Below, in pieces: positions 32,189 to 41,840 of a stretch of DNA of 64,000 bases. Source of the stretch: Sanyastnella coralliicola. GTDB lineage: Bacteria > Bacteroidota > Bacteroidia > Flavobacteriales_D > Sanyastnellaceae. How positions within the stretch are numbered: position 1 is the first letter of the stretch; each line of letters starts with the position of its first letter. Made by a program: the position numbers and the translations under genes. The notes under the pieces are model-generated. The model worked only from the letters and a program-made list of their open reading frames with translations, was not told the origin of the DNA and did not search any database. The stretch lies in NCBI RefSeq assembly GCF_030845195.1, contig NZ_CP132543.1, positions 248,001 through 312,000 of the forward strand, written 5' to 3'.

Positions 32189-34876
32189 CTAAGCCGCTTC
32201 GGGAGTCTCTTCGCGACGGTAAGCCAGGAATCCAGTTCCGCCAACGAACAGCAATAACAGGATTGATCCAATCAACGAGTACGTTTGTCCGCTGTGGTAA
32301 ACGGCTGGGTCAAACACGAATTCGATCTCGTGCTCACCTGGTTCCAAAGCAAGACCACGTAGTACATAGTTCGCGCGTACAATCGGCTGTTCAACTCCGT
32401 CTACGTATGCGAGCCATCCCTTCGGGTACCAGATTTCAGAGAACACTGCGAGCTGCTTTGTGGAAGCGTTCGAGCGGTAAGAAATCATATTCGGCTTGTA
32501 TTCCGTCATCTCAATCACAGCTGTTGAATCAGGTGTGATCGCTACAGGTACCTTGTCTTTGAATTCGTTGTGTACAATGGCCGTCACCTTCGAATCAAAG
32601 ATTTCCATTGACTCCATCTCTTCATTGGCTGAATCAACAAACTCTACGTCCTCAACAAACCACACATTTCCATTCGCATTCGGGTTTGGAAGCGGTTGCC
32701 CGTTCGGATCCAAGATGAGGTATTGGGCATTCAACATGTTAGCGATCTCCATATTCTGAAGTGCTGCCGCACCAATGGTATTTGCTGACTCAAGGAAACG
32801 CTGAAGTTCCGTACGCATGTAGAACTCTACCAATTCATTGTATCGACCAAGCTTCGCTCCGTGATACCCACCTAGAGATTTGTGGAAGTAACTCGTACGT
32901 GCGTCACTGAATGGGTTTCTGATATTCAATACACGGAAGTTTGTGTTCAAATTGAACATCCCGAACTGAGCAGATTGCTGCACTTTGACGGTAGCCATCT
33001 CCTTTTCGTTCGAACGAAGATCATCGAAGTATTTGTCCTTGGCAGTTTTCTGGAAATCTTCTACCGCATCCCTCACAATCGACGCGAGTTCAGGATTCTT
33101 TTGAATCTCTAGGTCGAAAATCATCTGATCTGCCTGACCAGCCATGTAAGGGAATTGCTTATCGATGGTCTTTTGCCAACTGAGGTACTGTCCGCCCTTC
33201 TTATCATTATTCAAATAGCGACGGTCAACGTTGTAGATGTCTCCGATAATGACCACACCAAGCACGGCGAGAGCAATGCGGTAATCAAGTTTCTTCAATG
33301 CTAGCACTACTAGAATCGCAAAGCCAAGCAAGATAATCAAGAGGCTACGCTGGATGTCTTTCAACATGATCTTCTGGCGCACTTTAACCAATGACTCTTT
33401 CAAACCATCAATGAAATCCACCATCTGGAAGTCATTGTTTGACTGAATGATAGCCTCCTGGAACTGTGCCGTTTCCATTGGTGAAATGAAGTCCATGACG
33501 TTCGGCGCAGCCATGAAAAGGATCAACGGAAGCACCGCAGCTCCCATACCTATGAAGAGCCATTTCTTACGTTTGTCTTCAAGACCTTTAATTAGCTGAT
33601 CAATCAACAAAATGCTCATGGTTGGTGCCATGATGGAAATCACCACCAACATCATTTTCGTATCGCGGAACTTACCGAACAACGGTACATTATCGATGAA
33701 GAAATCCGTCAAGCCACTCGCGGTTCTCCATGAAAGAATGATGGCCAACATCGAAAGCAGTAGGAAGGCCCATTTCAACGGGTCTTTCAAAACAAATAGC
33801 GAAGCAATGAACAAGGCCATGATCAGTGCTCCAAAGTAGAAGGCACCTCCAGTGTAGTTCTGTTCTCCCCAATAGCGGTTACTCTGTGCTACGTTTTCAC
33901 GATACTGTGAATCCACCGCCTTCAAGAGGTCGCGGTCATTCCCAATAGCACCAGCAGCTCCTCCTTTAATGTTTGGAACCATCATCGACCAGAATTCTCC
34001 ACGAGCCATACTGTATTCGAGGATGTAGTCTTTTTCAAGTCCATCATCATTGATCTCTTTATTTGGATCGATTTCCGCGATAGCGGGAGGAAGAATAGTC
34101 AACTCAGAATCACCACGTGTAGAGTACTTGCTGTACTCGTAAGTCGTGAGTATGTTGGTCAAGTTGGGTAACACCGCCAAGATGGCCCCGACCACTAGCA
34201 ATCCAGAAGCCTTGATAGCCGTTCCCAGATCACCTTTCATGGCCAAACGAATGATCTCAGCGATGCCGGCAAAGGCGATCAAATAGATCAAGTAATAGGT
34301 CATCTGAAGGTGGTTCGCTGAAAGATGCATGGCCAAGAACAAGGCCGCAACACCGGCACCGAGGAACATTTTTCCTCGATAGGCGAGCAAGACACCTCCT
34401 AGAACTCCCGGCATCAAAGCAATCGCATTGATCTTCGAGGCGTGCCCGGCGGCGAGGTAAAGTATGTGCACGCTGGAGAAGCCAAAGGCCACCCCGCCTA
34501 TCATCGCCAGCCATGGGTTGACCCTCAAACAGAGTCCGAGGATGTAAAAGCTGAGCATGGCAAGAAATACCGTTCCCACCGGACCAGGAAAGGCGGTTCG
34601 GATGGCGGTGAAAATCATCTTCGGAACATTCCGCGTCTGTAGTAATGAGATTTGGTAACTCGGCATTCCACCGAACATGCTGTTGGTCCAAAGCGTCTCT
34701 TCTTCATAGAATTCGCGGTAGTCGCGAATCTCCTTTGACATTCCGAGGAACTGCGCGATATCACCTTGTCGAAGGTCATGTCCGTCATATGCCGGACTAA
34801 AGAAAACACTCGAAAGGATGACGAATACCAAGACCGCAACGGTGTGAGGAATGGCTTTGAATAGCATGTCTTTCAT
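32189..34876 (-). CDS. YfhO family membrane protein
   Basis: This 895-residue protein has about 13 membrane helices, a large extracytoplasmic segment (about 480-800) and a C-terminal helix. LWTNSMFGGMPSYQIS and HLSANHLQMTYYLIYLI, with the final YPKGWLAYVDGVEQPIVRANY/LRGLALEPGEHEIEF, are the YfhO (bacterial membrane protein, GT-C-like) signatures. In Bacillus the family is linked to glycosylation of lipoteichoic acid; here a role in envelope glycoconjugates is inferred. A 13-mer variant (TTCCGCGATAGCG, plus strand) lies at 34073-34085. Confidence 0.83.
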   Translation of the reverse strand: MKDMLFKAIPHTVAVLVFVILSSVFFSPAYDGHDLRQGDIAQFLGMSKEIRDYREFYEEETLWTNSMFGGMPSYQISLLQTRNVPKMIFTAIRTAFPGPVGTVFLAMLSFYILGLCLRVNPWLAMIGGVAFGFSSVHILYLAAGHASKINAIALMPGVLGGVLLAYRGKMFLGAGVAALFLAMHLSANHLQMTYYLIYLIAFAGIAEIIRLAMKGDLGTAIKASGLLVVGAILAVLPNLTNILTTYEYSKYSTRGDSELTILPPAIAEIDPNKEINDDGLEKDYILEYSMARGEFWSMMVPNIKGGAAGAIGNDRDLLKAVDSQYRENVAQSNRYWGEQNYTGGAFYFGALIMALFIASLFVLKDPLKWAFLLLSMLAIILSWRTASGLTDFFIDNVPLFGKFRDTKMMLVVISIMAPTMSILLIDQLIKGLEDKRKKWLFIGMGAAVLPLILFMAAPNVMDFISPMETAQFQEAIIQSNNDFQMVDFIDGLKESLVKVRQKIMLKDIQRSLLIILLGFAILVVLALKKLDYRIALAVLGVVIIGDIYNVDRRYLNNDKKGGQYLSWQKTIDKQFPYMAGQADQMIFDLEIQKNPELASIVRDAVEDFQKTAKDKYFDDLRSNEKEMATVKVQQSAQFGMFNLNTNFRVLNIRNPFSDARTSYFHKSLGGYHGAKLGRYNELVEFYMRTELQRFLESANTIGAAALQNMEIANMLNAQYLILDPNGQPLPNPNANGNVWFVEDVEFVDSANEEMESMEIFDSKVTAIVHNEFKDKVPVAITPDSTAVIEMTEYKPNMISYRSNASTKQLAVFSEIWYPKGWLAYVDGVEQPIVRANYVLRGLALEPGEHEIEFVFDPAVYHSGQTYSLIGSILLLLFVGGTGFLAYRREETPEAA
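34073..34085 (-). repeat. Dispersed 13-mer variant CGCTATCGCGGAA
   Basis: One change at position 6 (G to T); within the YfhO gene in the sense direction, coding A-I-A-E. Confidence 0.75.
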
Positions 34877-34977
34877 TACTACGTATTGTTTGGAGCTGCC
34901 AAGATAAGTGTTCTCTTCGGTAGCACCAGTTCAAGATAGCTTTAGCTTCCTTAACATGGATTTCTCTTGGCCTTGCT

Positions 34978-34985
34978 TAACTTTG
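34978..34985 (+). promoter_or_regulatory. -7 element 4 nt from the start of the DUF4834-like gene
   Basis: TAACTTTG exactly fits TAnnTTTG and ends 4 nt before the ATG at 34990, so transcription should begin at or close to the start codon. Confidence 0.45.
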
Positions 34986-34989
34986 TCGC

Positions 34990-35196
34990 ATGCTAGTAAA
35001 TGTCTTACGTTTCTTGATGATCATCTGGATCGTTTCCATCTTGGTAAGATGGTTCAATCGTTGGCGAGCTGCAGATAAGCGCAAAGCTTATGAGGCAGGC
35101 AAGCGTGAAGCGAAGATCCAACGACCTAATCGCGGTAAGAAAGACATGAACACAGATTCGATCGGCGATTACGTCGATTACGAAGAGGTGAAATGA
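34990..35196 (+). CDS. Small single-span membrane protein (DUF4834-like)
   Basis: The 68-residue product has an N-terminal hydrophobic helix (LVNVLRFLMIIWIVSILVRWF) followed by a basic cytoplasmic tail and a final acidic DYVDYEEVK. It resembles the DUF4834 family of Bacteroidota. It is convergent with the TonB receptor; the stop codons abut at 35196/35197. Confidence 0.65.
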   Translation: MLVNVLRFLMIIWIVSILVRWFNRWRAADKRKAYEAGKREAKIQRPNRGKKDMNTDSIGDYVDYEEVK

Positions 35197-37695
35197 TTAA
35201 TCCATCATATCATCCACACCGCCTTCGCGCTCTCCTTCAAATCCTCCACCACCTCGACGACGGTCACGACCAGCTTCCAGCTTGCCAAATCGGTAGCTGA
35301 ATGTGAAGGTTAAGAATCGCGATTGACGCTTACGGTAGACTTCTTGGGTAAAGCCTGTTCCGAATGAGCTGAATTGGAATTCACGTGTGTCAAAAGCATC
35401 TCGGAGGTTAAGTGAAATACTTCCTCGGTTATCGAGAATGCTCTTTTTCACCGAAGCGTTCAAAAAGCTGAAACCACTGAAATCACCTTGCGGGAATATC
35501 TCCGGAGCTCGGTAGAAGCCCATCAACTGTACTTGCCATCCCTTGTCGAAACGGAATGTGCTCGTAGCGCGTGCTGACCAACTGTAAGCTTCTGTAGCGA
35601 GATCACTTTCTACATTCGTACCGTCGTTTTCGATGCGATAACCATTTCCGCTGACGCTGAGGTTCCACCACTTCGCGATCTTCGTGTTGATGATCAACTC
35701 CAAGCCGTAATTGCGCATTCCAGCGAAGTTGGTGTAAGTTGTGGTATTCACACCTAGGCTGTCTGTAGAAGTAAATCGTCTGATTACGTCATTCACATCT
35801 TGCATGTATGCGCTGACTACGTACTGCGATTTTTTTGTGCGATACGAGTAAGTGAGCTCCAATGAATTCGTGTACTCTGGCAATAGGAAGGGATTACCAC
35901 GACGTAAATTCAAGTTGTCGCTGTAATTCGGGAACGGGTTCAACTGACGTGTTCGTGGTCGGTTGATGCGACGACTGTAGCTTAGTTGAATTTCATCATT
36001 TTGACTCAGTTCGTAGGTGAAGTAACCACTTGGGAATAACGAGAAGTAGTCGTTCTCAAACATCTCATCCGTGTCAACTAGAATTGAAGTGGTGAAGACT
36101 TGTTCTGCACGTAAGCCTCCTTGGAAGCTCACTTTGCCAATCTTTCTTCCATACTGTGCATACAGCGCATGAATGCCCTCATTGTAGTCGAAGGTGTTAT
36201 TGCGGTCTAGTTGTGGCAACACTTCCATGCTTGTTGAGTCGAGCGCCTCTCCATAGAACGAATTGAGCAGGTCGCGAACGATGGATTTGTACCCTACTTC
36301 TAGTTTGCCAGTCTCTCCGTGCAGAGGTCTGGTATAGTCAACTTGAGCAACGAGTACCTGACTTTCATCGGTGTTTTCGTTAAACTCTGATTCGATGAAG
36401 GTGTCAAACAAATCTTGGTCAGTGAACAGGTCAGTTTGTGAAATGTCGTTCGTTGAACCTCCTTCAAAAGAAGACCAACGGAAGTCGGCTACCAACTGAT
36501 GGTCTTGACCTGCCATGTCGCGCGTGAAGCTGGCATTCAGGTCGTATCCTTCACGGTCGTTATTTGAATCAGTATCTCGTCTGAAGTTTGAATACGGATC
36601 TCCAGAAATGTAGACTTGATCGTTGAATACCGAGTCACGATCTGAGCCCATTCCAATGTTGTAATTCCCGCTGAACGAGAGGGTAGAAGAAGGCGATAGG
36701 TAGATATCCGTACCTGCCTTGATCGTGTGGTTTTGACGCGTGCGTTCGCCTTCACCGGCTTGGTCAAGCATGATTTCCGTGTCTTCAAAGGCAGATATCC
36801 GGTCTGTATTTCGAATGCTGAATCGATCTGAACTACGATAGCTGTAGTTCGTGAAGACATTCACTTTCTTGTTACGGTAATTCAATCCAAAAGAACCGTT
36901 GTATTGATTACCGGTTCCCACAGCTACCGATACATTCCCATGGAATCCTTGAAGCTTGTTTTTCTTTAATACGATATTGATGATACCAGTCATTCCATCG
37001 GGGTCGTATTTCGCTGAGGGGTTCGTAATGACTTCAATACGCTCAATACTACTGGCTGGGATTTGCTCTAACAAGGCCTGTCTGGAAGCTCCAGTAAGTG
37101 CCGAAGGTTTTCCGTCAATCAAGACCGTCACATTCTGCGAACCTCGGAGGCTGATGTTTCCATCAACATCTACTTCCACTGAAGGGAGCGTTTCCATCAC
37201 TTCAGTTGCGGAAGCTCCTTGGGTACCCATGATTTCATCGACGTTGAAGACGCGTTTGTCCATGAGCAACTCCATCATCGGTTTTTCCTCTACGATTTCT
37301 GCTTCACCCAACGCAGCGATGGAAGGGTTCAGTTTGATTGTTCCGAATTCATGGGTAGTGCTGCCTCGCGGAGAGAGACGAATCGCACGTTGTTCAAAGA
37401 CATCGTACCCAATGAAAGTGATTTGAACGACGTAAACGCCAACAGGGATTTCTTCAATCAGGAAGTTTCCTTTCTTATCGGTTACACCTCCAGTTACCAC
37501 GGTACTGTCACGCTGGGAAAGCATGGTGATGGTAGCGAATTCCACAGGCTTGTCTGAGATCGCATCGACTACTTTTCCATTGACAACGCCAATTTTCGGA
37601 CGTTCGCGTGGGCCTTCACCACGAGGGCCTTTTCCCGGTTGGGCGAGGAGTGTGATTCCTGCGAAAAGCAGGAGAAAGGTCAAAAGCGTTTTCAT
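35197..37695 (-). CDS. TonB-dependent receptor-like outer-membrane beta-barrel protein
   Basis: This 832-residue protein starts at the ATG at 37695 with a signal peptide (MKTLLTFLLLFAGITLLAQ). A carboxypeptidase-regulatory-like domain follows (about 35-115; VNGKVVDAISDKPVEFATI), then a plug (about 140-260; ITLRGSQNVTVLIDGKPSA-like) and a large beta-barrel of the OMP_b-brl_3 type. The end is RFGKLEAGRDRRRGGGGFEG then EREGGVDDMMD, a Gly/Arg/acid tail after the last strand. Ligand unknown; it may import or sense a peptide or siderophore. Confidence 0.82.
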   Translation of the reverse strand: MKTLLTFLLLFAGITLLAQPGKGPRGEGPRERPKIGVVNGKVVDAISDKPVEFATITMLSQRDSTVVTGGVTDKKGNFLIEEIPVGVYVVQITFIGYDVFEQRAIRLSPRGSTTHEFGTIKLNPSIAALGEAEIVEEKPMMELLMDKRVFNVDEIMGTQGASATEVMETLPSVEVDVDGNISLRGSQNVTVLIDGKPSALTGASRQALLEQIPASSIERIEVITNPSAKYDPDGMTGIINIVLKKNKLQGFHGNVSVAVGTGNQYNGSFGLNYRNKKVNVFTNYSYRSSDRFSIRNTDRISAFEDTEIMLDQAGEGERTRQNHTIKAGTDIYLSPSSTLSFSGNYNIGMGSDRDSVFNDQVYISGDPYSNFRRDTDSNNDREGYDLNASFTRDMAGQDHQLVADFRWSSFEGGSTNDISQTDLFTDQDLFDTFIESEFNENTDESQVLVAQVDYTRPLHGETGKLEVGYKSIVRDLLNSFYGEALDSTSMEVLPQLDRNNTFDYNEGIHALYAQYGRKIGKVSFQGGLRAEQVFTTSILVDTDEMFENDYFSLFPSGYFTYELSQNDEIQLSYSRRINRPRTRQLNPFPNYSDNLNLRRGNPFLLPEYTNSLELTYSYRTKKSQYVVSAYMQDVNDVIRRFTSTDSLGVNTTTYTNFAGMRNYGLELIINTKIAKWWNLSVSGNGYRIENDGTNVESDLATEAYSWSARATSTFRFDKGWQVQLMGFYRAPEIFPQGDFSGFSFLNASVKKSILDNRGSISLNLRDAFDTREFQFSSFGTGFTQEVYRKRQSRFLTFTFSYRFGKLEAGRDRRRGGGGFEGEREGGVDDMMD

Positions 37696-37872
37696 CAACT
37701 AACAGGTTCAGCTTCCTTAGACAAGGCTACGAAGAAAAGGTTTAATCCAGGGGTGAATACAGTTCATCCATCAAATTCGACAGTTCGGTAAAGTCCATCA
37801 TTAGGTTGGCCTATCCTCTTTCCACTTTTGTGGTGTAATCAATCACCAGCCACCCGGCATAAAACGAAACTT

Positions 37873-38499
37873 ATGAAACTGTTTATCACCATGTTGATCC
37901 TCGCTTTTCCAATCATAGAAGGAAGCGGGTCTTTTGAAAAGGCAATGCAAAAAGGTATCCGTGATCTCGCTAGCGCGGAATCGGTACAAGAACTAACAGA
38001 CCTCGCTGCAGATTTCGGGAAAATCGCTGATGCGAATCCAGAACAATGGCAGCCGGGATACTACCAGGCACTTTGCCTAGTTAGCGCCTCTTTTGATGCC
38101 ACAACAACTGAAAAACTGACGCTTTTGGAGAAAGCCAATCCGATTGTAAATCAGCTTGTCAATGACCAAGTAGACAATAGCGAAGTGTGGGCCTTGAAAG
38201 GACTTTATCACAGCGCTCAATTGATGGCTGAAATGAATAAGGCTCCTCAAATCTCACCAATGATTCAAGCCGCTGCTGGAAGATCCATTGAAATCGATGC
38301 AGCCAATCCACGAGCACAATTCCTTCTGATCAGTAACAAGATGGGTAAAGCGGCTTACTTCGGACAAGACGTAACTCCTTACTGTGCAGAAGCACAAGAA
38401 GCACTCAAGAATTTCGATGCCTACGACTCAGGTTTAGAATTCGGTCCTACTTGGGGCAAAGAACAATTGAAAGGTCTAACTAAATCATGTGAACGATGA
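37873..38499 (+). CDS. Exported helical protein of unknown function
   Basis: From the ATG at 37873 it has 208 residues with a short signal-like N-terminus (MKLFITMLILAFPII). The rest looks helical and tetratricopeptide-like (WALKGLYHSAQLMAEMNKAP, AQFLLISNKMGKAAYFG), as in Bacteroidota proteins with TPR-like folds. It overlaps the 2TM gene by 4 nt (ATGA) and so belongs to the LytS/LytTR operon; it may supply the signal that the kinase senses, but this is only inference. A 13-mer copy near the start codes L-A-S-A-E. Confidence 0.6.
   Translation: MKLFITMLILAFPIIEGSGSFEKAMQKGIRDLASAESVQELTDLAADFGKIADANPEQWQPGYYQALCLVSASFDATTTEKLTLLEKANPIVNQLVNDQVDNSEVWALKGLYHSAQLMAEMNKAPQISPMIQAAAGRSIEIDAANPRAQFLLISNKMGKAAYFGQDVTPYCAEAQEALKNFDAYDSGLEFGPTWGKEQLKGLTKSCER
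37968..37980 (+). repeat. Dispersed 13-mer CGCTAGCGCGGAA, exact copy
   Basis: Sense strand of the exported helical protein gene; the ATCT and TCGG flanks match the copy at 20957. Confidence 0.8.
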
Positions 38500-38807
38500 A
38501 CGAACTAACTTACACCAGTAATTCTGCCGATATGAACGATCAAGAGAAATACGAACGCGCCCGCAAACAAGTAGAAGAGGAGAAAGGGTTTTACTCACAC
38601 CTCATCACTTACGTCATTGTTATCACTGGATTGATCATTTTGAATCAATTGACAAGTAATCACCAATGGTGGTACTGGCCAGCCCTCGGTTGGGGAATTG
38701 GACTCACGATTCACGGATTGGGAGTGTTCGGTTCGAACTTCTTCTTCGGACGGAAATGGGAAGAACGCAGAATGCGCCAATTGATGGAAGATGACCAAGA
38801 AAGGTAA
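38496..38807 (+). CDS. 2TM domain protein
   Basis: This 103-residue protein has a charged N-terminus (YERARKQVEEEKGFYSHLI), two membrane helices (about 41-58 and 64-84) and a basic tail WEERRMRQLMEDD, the 2TM domain pattern commonly linked to LytS kinases in Bacteroidota. It overlaps the kinase start by 17 nt. It probably assists or anchors the kinase. Confidence 0.8.
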   Translation: MNELTYTSNSADMNDQEKYERARKQVEEEKGFYSHLITYVIVITGLIILNQLTSNHQWWYWPALGWGIGLTIHGLGVFGSNFFFGRKWEERRMRQLMEDDQER

Positions 38808-39873
38808 AAACTGGATCAAATCGATCATGGGTACCGGCGGGATCTATTTCCTGGTGGTACTTGTGGTTTCTATTGGAGCAGCCTACTTCTTTACCGGAGG
38901 AAAGCTTTTCACTTCTTGGAGGTACTTTGGGATTGGAACCACTTGGTCAATGGCGATTTGGTACTCACAATCCCTTGGAAACGGGTACATCATTGACCGT
39001 TTAGATGAGCGAATCTCATGGCTCACCCACCCATGGAAGCGAGTGACGATTGGCTTTCTCTCTTTGGTGGTTTATTCCTTCGTTGCCTTTCAAATCATCC
39101 AGTTAACCTTCGGATACTTCTTTTTCGGATGGGAACAAGGTGAGTTCTTCCAAAGCGAAAACTTCTGGAAACTCTTTTGGTTCAACGGACGAATCGCAGT
39201 CATCATCAGCCTTTCGATCAGTACCGTGCTCACTGCAGTAGGTTTCTTCAGAGGATGGAGAGAGCAAGCAGTGAAGGCAGAAAGGCTCGAGAAAGAAGTC
39301 TACGTTCAACGTTATGAGGCACTGAGGAATCAACTGAATCCGCATTTCCTCTTCAACAGTTTGAATGTCCTGACGGAACTCGTTTATGACGACCAAGAGC
39401 TAGCGGTTCGCTTCATTCGAAAGATGAGTGATGTATACCGTTACGTGCTTGACAGTCGAGATCACGAGCTAGTGTCTCTTGAAGAGGAACTTCGATTTAT
39501 CGAAGATTACGTTGGTCTGCTGAAGGAACGATTTGCGGAGAACTTACAAGTAGAGTTTGACGATTCCCTGCGTGAGCAGAAAGCAAAATACATCGTACCC
39601 ATGTCATTGCAGTTATTGATGGAGAACGCGGTCAAACACAATGTAGTGTCAACTGCAGATCCATTGAACGTGCGCTTTGCAATGAACGGTAATCGCATTG
39701 AGGTAGTCAACGGTTTGCAATTGAAAAAGGGCGAAATCCCGTCAGGTCAATTGGGCTTGAGCTATTTGCAAAAACGATACGACTCATACGCTCAGGGCGA
39801 GATCGAAATCACCCAAACAGAAACTCACTTCTCGGTGAGCATTCCTCTGCTTGAATTAGAGAATGAAGCATGA
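38791..39873 (+). CDS. LytS-like sensor histidine kinase
   Basis: This 360-residue protein has four predicted membrane helices (about residues 15-160), a coiled-coil linker and the HisKA_3/LytS-type phosphoacceptor region NQLNPHFLFNSLNVLTEL. A histidine-kinase ATPase domain follows with SLQLLMENAVKHN (N box) and a short G-region. The kinase sits in an operon with a 2TM protein upstream and a LytTR regulator overlapping by 4 nt, so it phosphorylates that regulator. Confidence 0.88.
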   Translation: MTKKGKNWIKSIMGTGGIYFLVVLVVSIGAAYFFTGGKLFTSWRYFGIGTTWSMAIWYSQSLGNGYIIDRLDERISWLTHPWKRVTIGFLSLVVYSFVAFQIIQLTFGYFFFGWEQGEFFQSENFWKLFWFNGRIAVIISLSISTVLTAVGFFRGWREQAVKAERLEKEVYVQRYEALRNQLNPHFLFNSLNVLTELVYDDQELAVRFIRKMSDVYRYVLDSRDHELVSLEEELRFIEDYVGLLKERFAENLQVEFDDSLREQKAKYIVPMSLQLLMENAVKHNVVSTADPLNVRFAMNGNRIEVVNGLQLKKGEIPSGQLGLSYLQKRYDSYAQGEIEITQTETHFSVSIPLLELENEA

Positions 39874-40637
39874 AAAGAGTTCTAATTATAGAAGACGAGC
39901 CGCGAGCGGTGCAGCGATTGAAGCGCTTATTGGGCTCCTTGCGTCCAGAGTGGGAAGTTATTGCCACTGCTGACACCGTAGTTGGAGCAATTGAGATTAT
40001 GCAGACTCATTCGGATGCAGATCTCATCTTCAGTGATATTCAATTAGCGGATGGTTTGAGCTTTGAAGCGCTTGAGCAAGTACAACCGAAGACCCCGATC
40101 ATTTTCGTGACGGCATATGATCAATATGCGATCAAAGCTTTTGACCATTGGAGTGTAGATTATCTCTTAAAACCTTCTTCTGAGGAAGACTTAGCGAAGG
40201 CGCTTGAAAAATGGGAGCGCGTATCAGCACCAAGTTCGCCAACTCAATCGCTAGACTTGAAGGCGTTAATGCAGGAAATTGCCGGACAGAAAACTTCATA
40301 CAAGCAACGTTATGTGGTGAAGGTAGGAGACAAGCTTCGCTTTTTTGACATCAGCGAGATTTTGGCTTTCTACAGCGAAGACCGTGTGAGTTATCTGCTC
40401 ACCAAGGAGGGAAGAAGTTACCCTCTTGATACTTCGTTGGATGAGATTGCGAAGTCTGTGGATCCTTCTCTTTACTTCCGGATCAATCGAAAATTCGTCG
40501 TTTCAGCGAAATCATTGCTCGAGATCACTTCGTGGAGTAACAGTCGTTTGCGATTGGTGATCAAAGGCATGGAATCTGAAATGGTTGTGGTAGCGCGCGA
40601 ACGCACCACAGAATTCAAGCAATGGCTTGATCAGTGA
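39870..40637 (+). CDS. LytTR-family response regulator
   Basis: This 255-residue protein has an N-terminal receiver (about 1-115; IEDEPRAVQRL and the phosphoacceptor Asp in LIFSDIQLADG, Lys in LLKPSS). A C-terminal LytTR DNA-binding domain (about 140-255) contains RYVVKVGDKLRFFDISEILAF, FRINRKFVVS and SNSRLRLVIKG. It is the output of the LytS kinase at 38791 and would bind direct repeats upstream of target promoters, which I cannot identify here. Confidence 0.9.
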   Translation: MKRVLIIEDEPRAVQRLKRLLGSLRPEWEVIATADTVVGAIEIMQTHSDADLIFSDIQLADGLSFEALEQVQPKTPIIFVTAYDQYAIKAFDHWSVDYLLKPSSEEDLAKALEKWERVSAPSSPTQSLDLKALMQEIAGQKTSYKQRYVVKVGDKLRFFDISEILAFYSEDRVSYLLTKEGRSYPLDTSLDEIAKSVDPSLYFRINRKFVVSAKSLLEITSWSNSRLRLVIKGMESEMVVVARERTTEFKQWLDQ

Positions 40638-41548
40638 TTCGGCCAGTGATTCGGAACAACGAAGCCTCTGGAGCCTTCTTCCCACCCCATACCACCAGGG
40701 AATAGGCGCACGACCATCACGGAACGACGATACGTTTCAAGAAGCGCTTTGATCTTCTGCTGCACTTCAAATCCATCGAGGATTTCATCTTCCCCTAAGT
40801 TGATGTGGTAATTGCTCAACCAATCTGATTTGGGAAGCACGGCCCAGCTGCCCTCTCCGCCAAAGAATCGAGCCATTTCTTCTTCACGAAGCCACCATCC
40901 AGTGTGGTGATTTTTCGCGGCGTAGTGTGGAGCTTTGGCTTTTCGAATCGATTGAAAATGGTGGAAGAACATTCCTTTCATTAATAGGGCCTTCTCTGGT
41001 TTCGGAATGCGTTGCTCATCTAGCCATGCCTTAGCTTCAGGAAGCTCCGTGACATTAAGCTGTTTGTCAAGTTTGTCCATTTTGAGGCGCAGCGTATCAT
41101 TCCCGTTCGGTCCAATCCACTGCTCCCAATTGCCATTGTTTGAAGCAGATAGGTAGAACTTACAGGCAACTTCCAGATGATAGGTTCTTTCAGTTTCGCT
41201 TTCGCGGAATACGAAATCAATCTCGCCAATGGTGTTCTTTTGTCCAATGAGTTGCACGTTTTCGGCGAGCGGTATGAAGTATGGACTTTCCTTCAACCAA
41301 AACGAAATGTAACGTTCGAATTTCTTTCCGAGGGGAATGCGTTTTTCGGATGTGAGATATGCTTCAAGTCGCTCTGGGTCAGCATCTAGCGCGTATAACC
41401 AGTCTAGATGACGATCGAATTCAAGTTTGAACCAAGCTTCATCAAGGGTCTTGTAAACCGAGTTGGGATGACTCAACATCAAGGGCTGGCTACCGAGACA
41501 CCAAGCCAGGTTTGCCACCGACTGATGAAGGAATGCGTTGGCTTTCAT
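40631..41548 (-). CDS. DUF1853 family protein
   Basis: From the ATG at 41548 (MKANAFLHQSVANLAWCLG) it has 305 residues. EIDFVFRESETERTYHLEVACKFYLS fits a PD-(D/E)XK-like (D..ExA/K) fold, and NHHTGWWLREEEMARFF is conserved. DUF1853 proteins are mostly uncharacterised; nuclease activity is possible. The open frame extends upstream to 41710, but that would overlap the divergent gene at 41591, so I use the internal start. It overlaps the LytTR gene end by 7 nt (convergent). Confidence 0.68.
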   Translation of the reverse strand: MKANAFLHQSVANLAWCLGSQPLMLSHPNSVYKTLDEAWFKLEFDRHLDWLYALDADPERLEAYLTSEKRIPLGKKFERYISFWLKESPYFIPLAENVQLIGQKNTIGEIDFVFRESETERTYHLEVACKFYLSASNNGNWEQWIGPNGNDTLRLKMDKLDKQLNVTELPEAKAWLDEQRIPKPEKALLMKGMFFHHFQSIRKAKAPHYAAKNHHTGWWLREEEMARFFGGEGSWAVLPKSDWLSNYHINLGEDEILDGFEVQQKIKALLETYRRSVMVVRLFPGGMGWEEGSRGFVVPNHWPNH

Positions 41549-41590
41549 GGTGTACAGGTGTGAGTTGCTATCTTTGCCGAAATTTTCAAT

Positions 41591-41839
41591 ATGCGCGTCG
41601 TTGCCGAAATACCTCACCAGGTGATGAAGATCACGGTGTTTAGCTGGAACGAAAAGTACCACATCAAATTTGAAGTTGGCACTTATGAGCAGACTTATAA
41701 GATTGCTCAACTTGATGTTAACGGACTAGATGAGGTCAAAGCAATGGTTGATGACGCCTTTTGTACGAAAGTCTTAGAACGATTCGTTGAGATGAGGAGC
41801 GATTTCTCGGAGACGTGGAAGCGTTCACAAAACAGTTAG
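41591..41839 (+). CDS. Small conserved protein of unknown function
   Basis: The 82-residue product (MRVVAEIPHQVMKITVFSWN... KIAQLDVNGLDEVKAMVDD) has a beta-hairpin-then-helix pattern and matches a small cytoplasmic family that I recall from Bacteroidota. TATCTTTG (exact TAnnTTTG) is at 41571-41578. The OmpH-like gene starts 1 nt after its stop, so it belongs to that operon. Confidence 0.65.
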   Translation: MRVVAEIPHQVMKITVFSWNEKYHIKFEVGTYEQTYKIAQLDVNGLDEVKAMVDDAFCTKVLERFVEMRSDFSETWKRSQNS

Positions 41840-41840
41840 T

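Noticed and set aside
40631-41710. DUF1853 protein starting at 41710
   Set aside because: The extra 54 residues would overlap the divergent small gene and its TATCTTTG promoter; the internal ATG at 41548 looks better.
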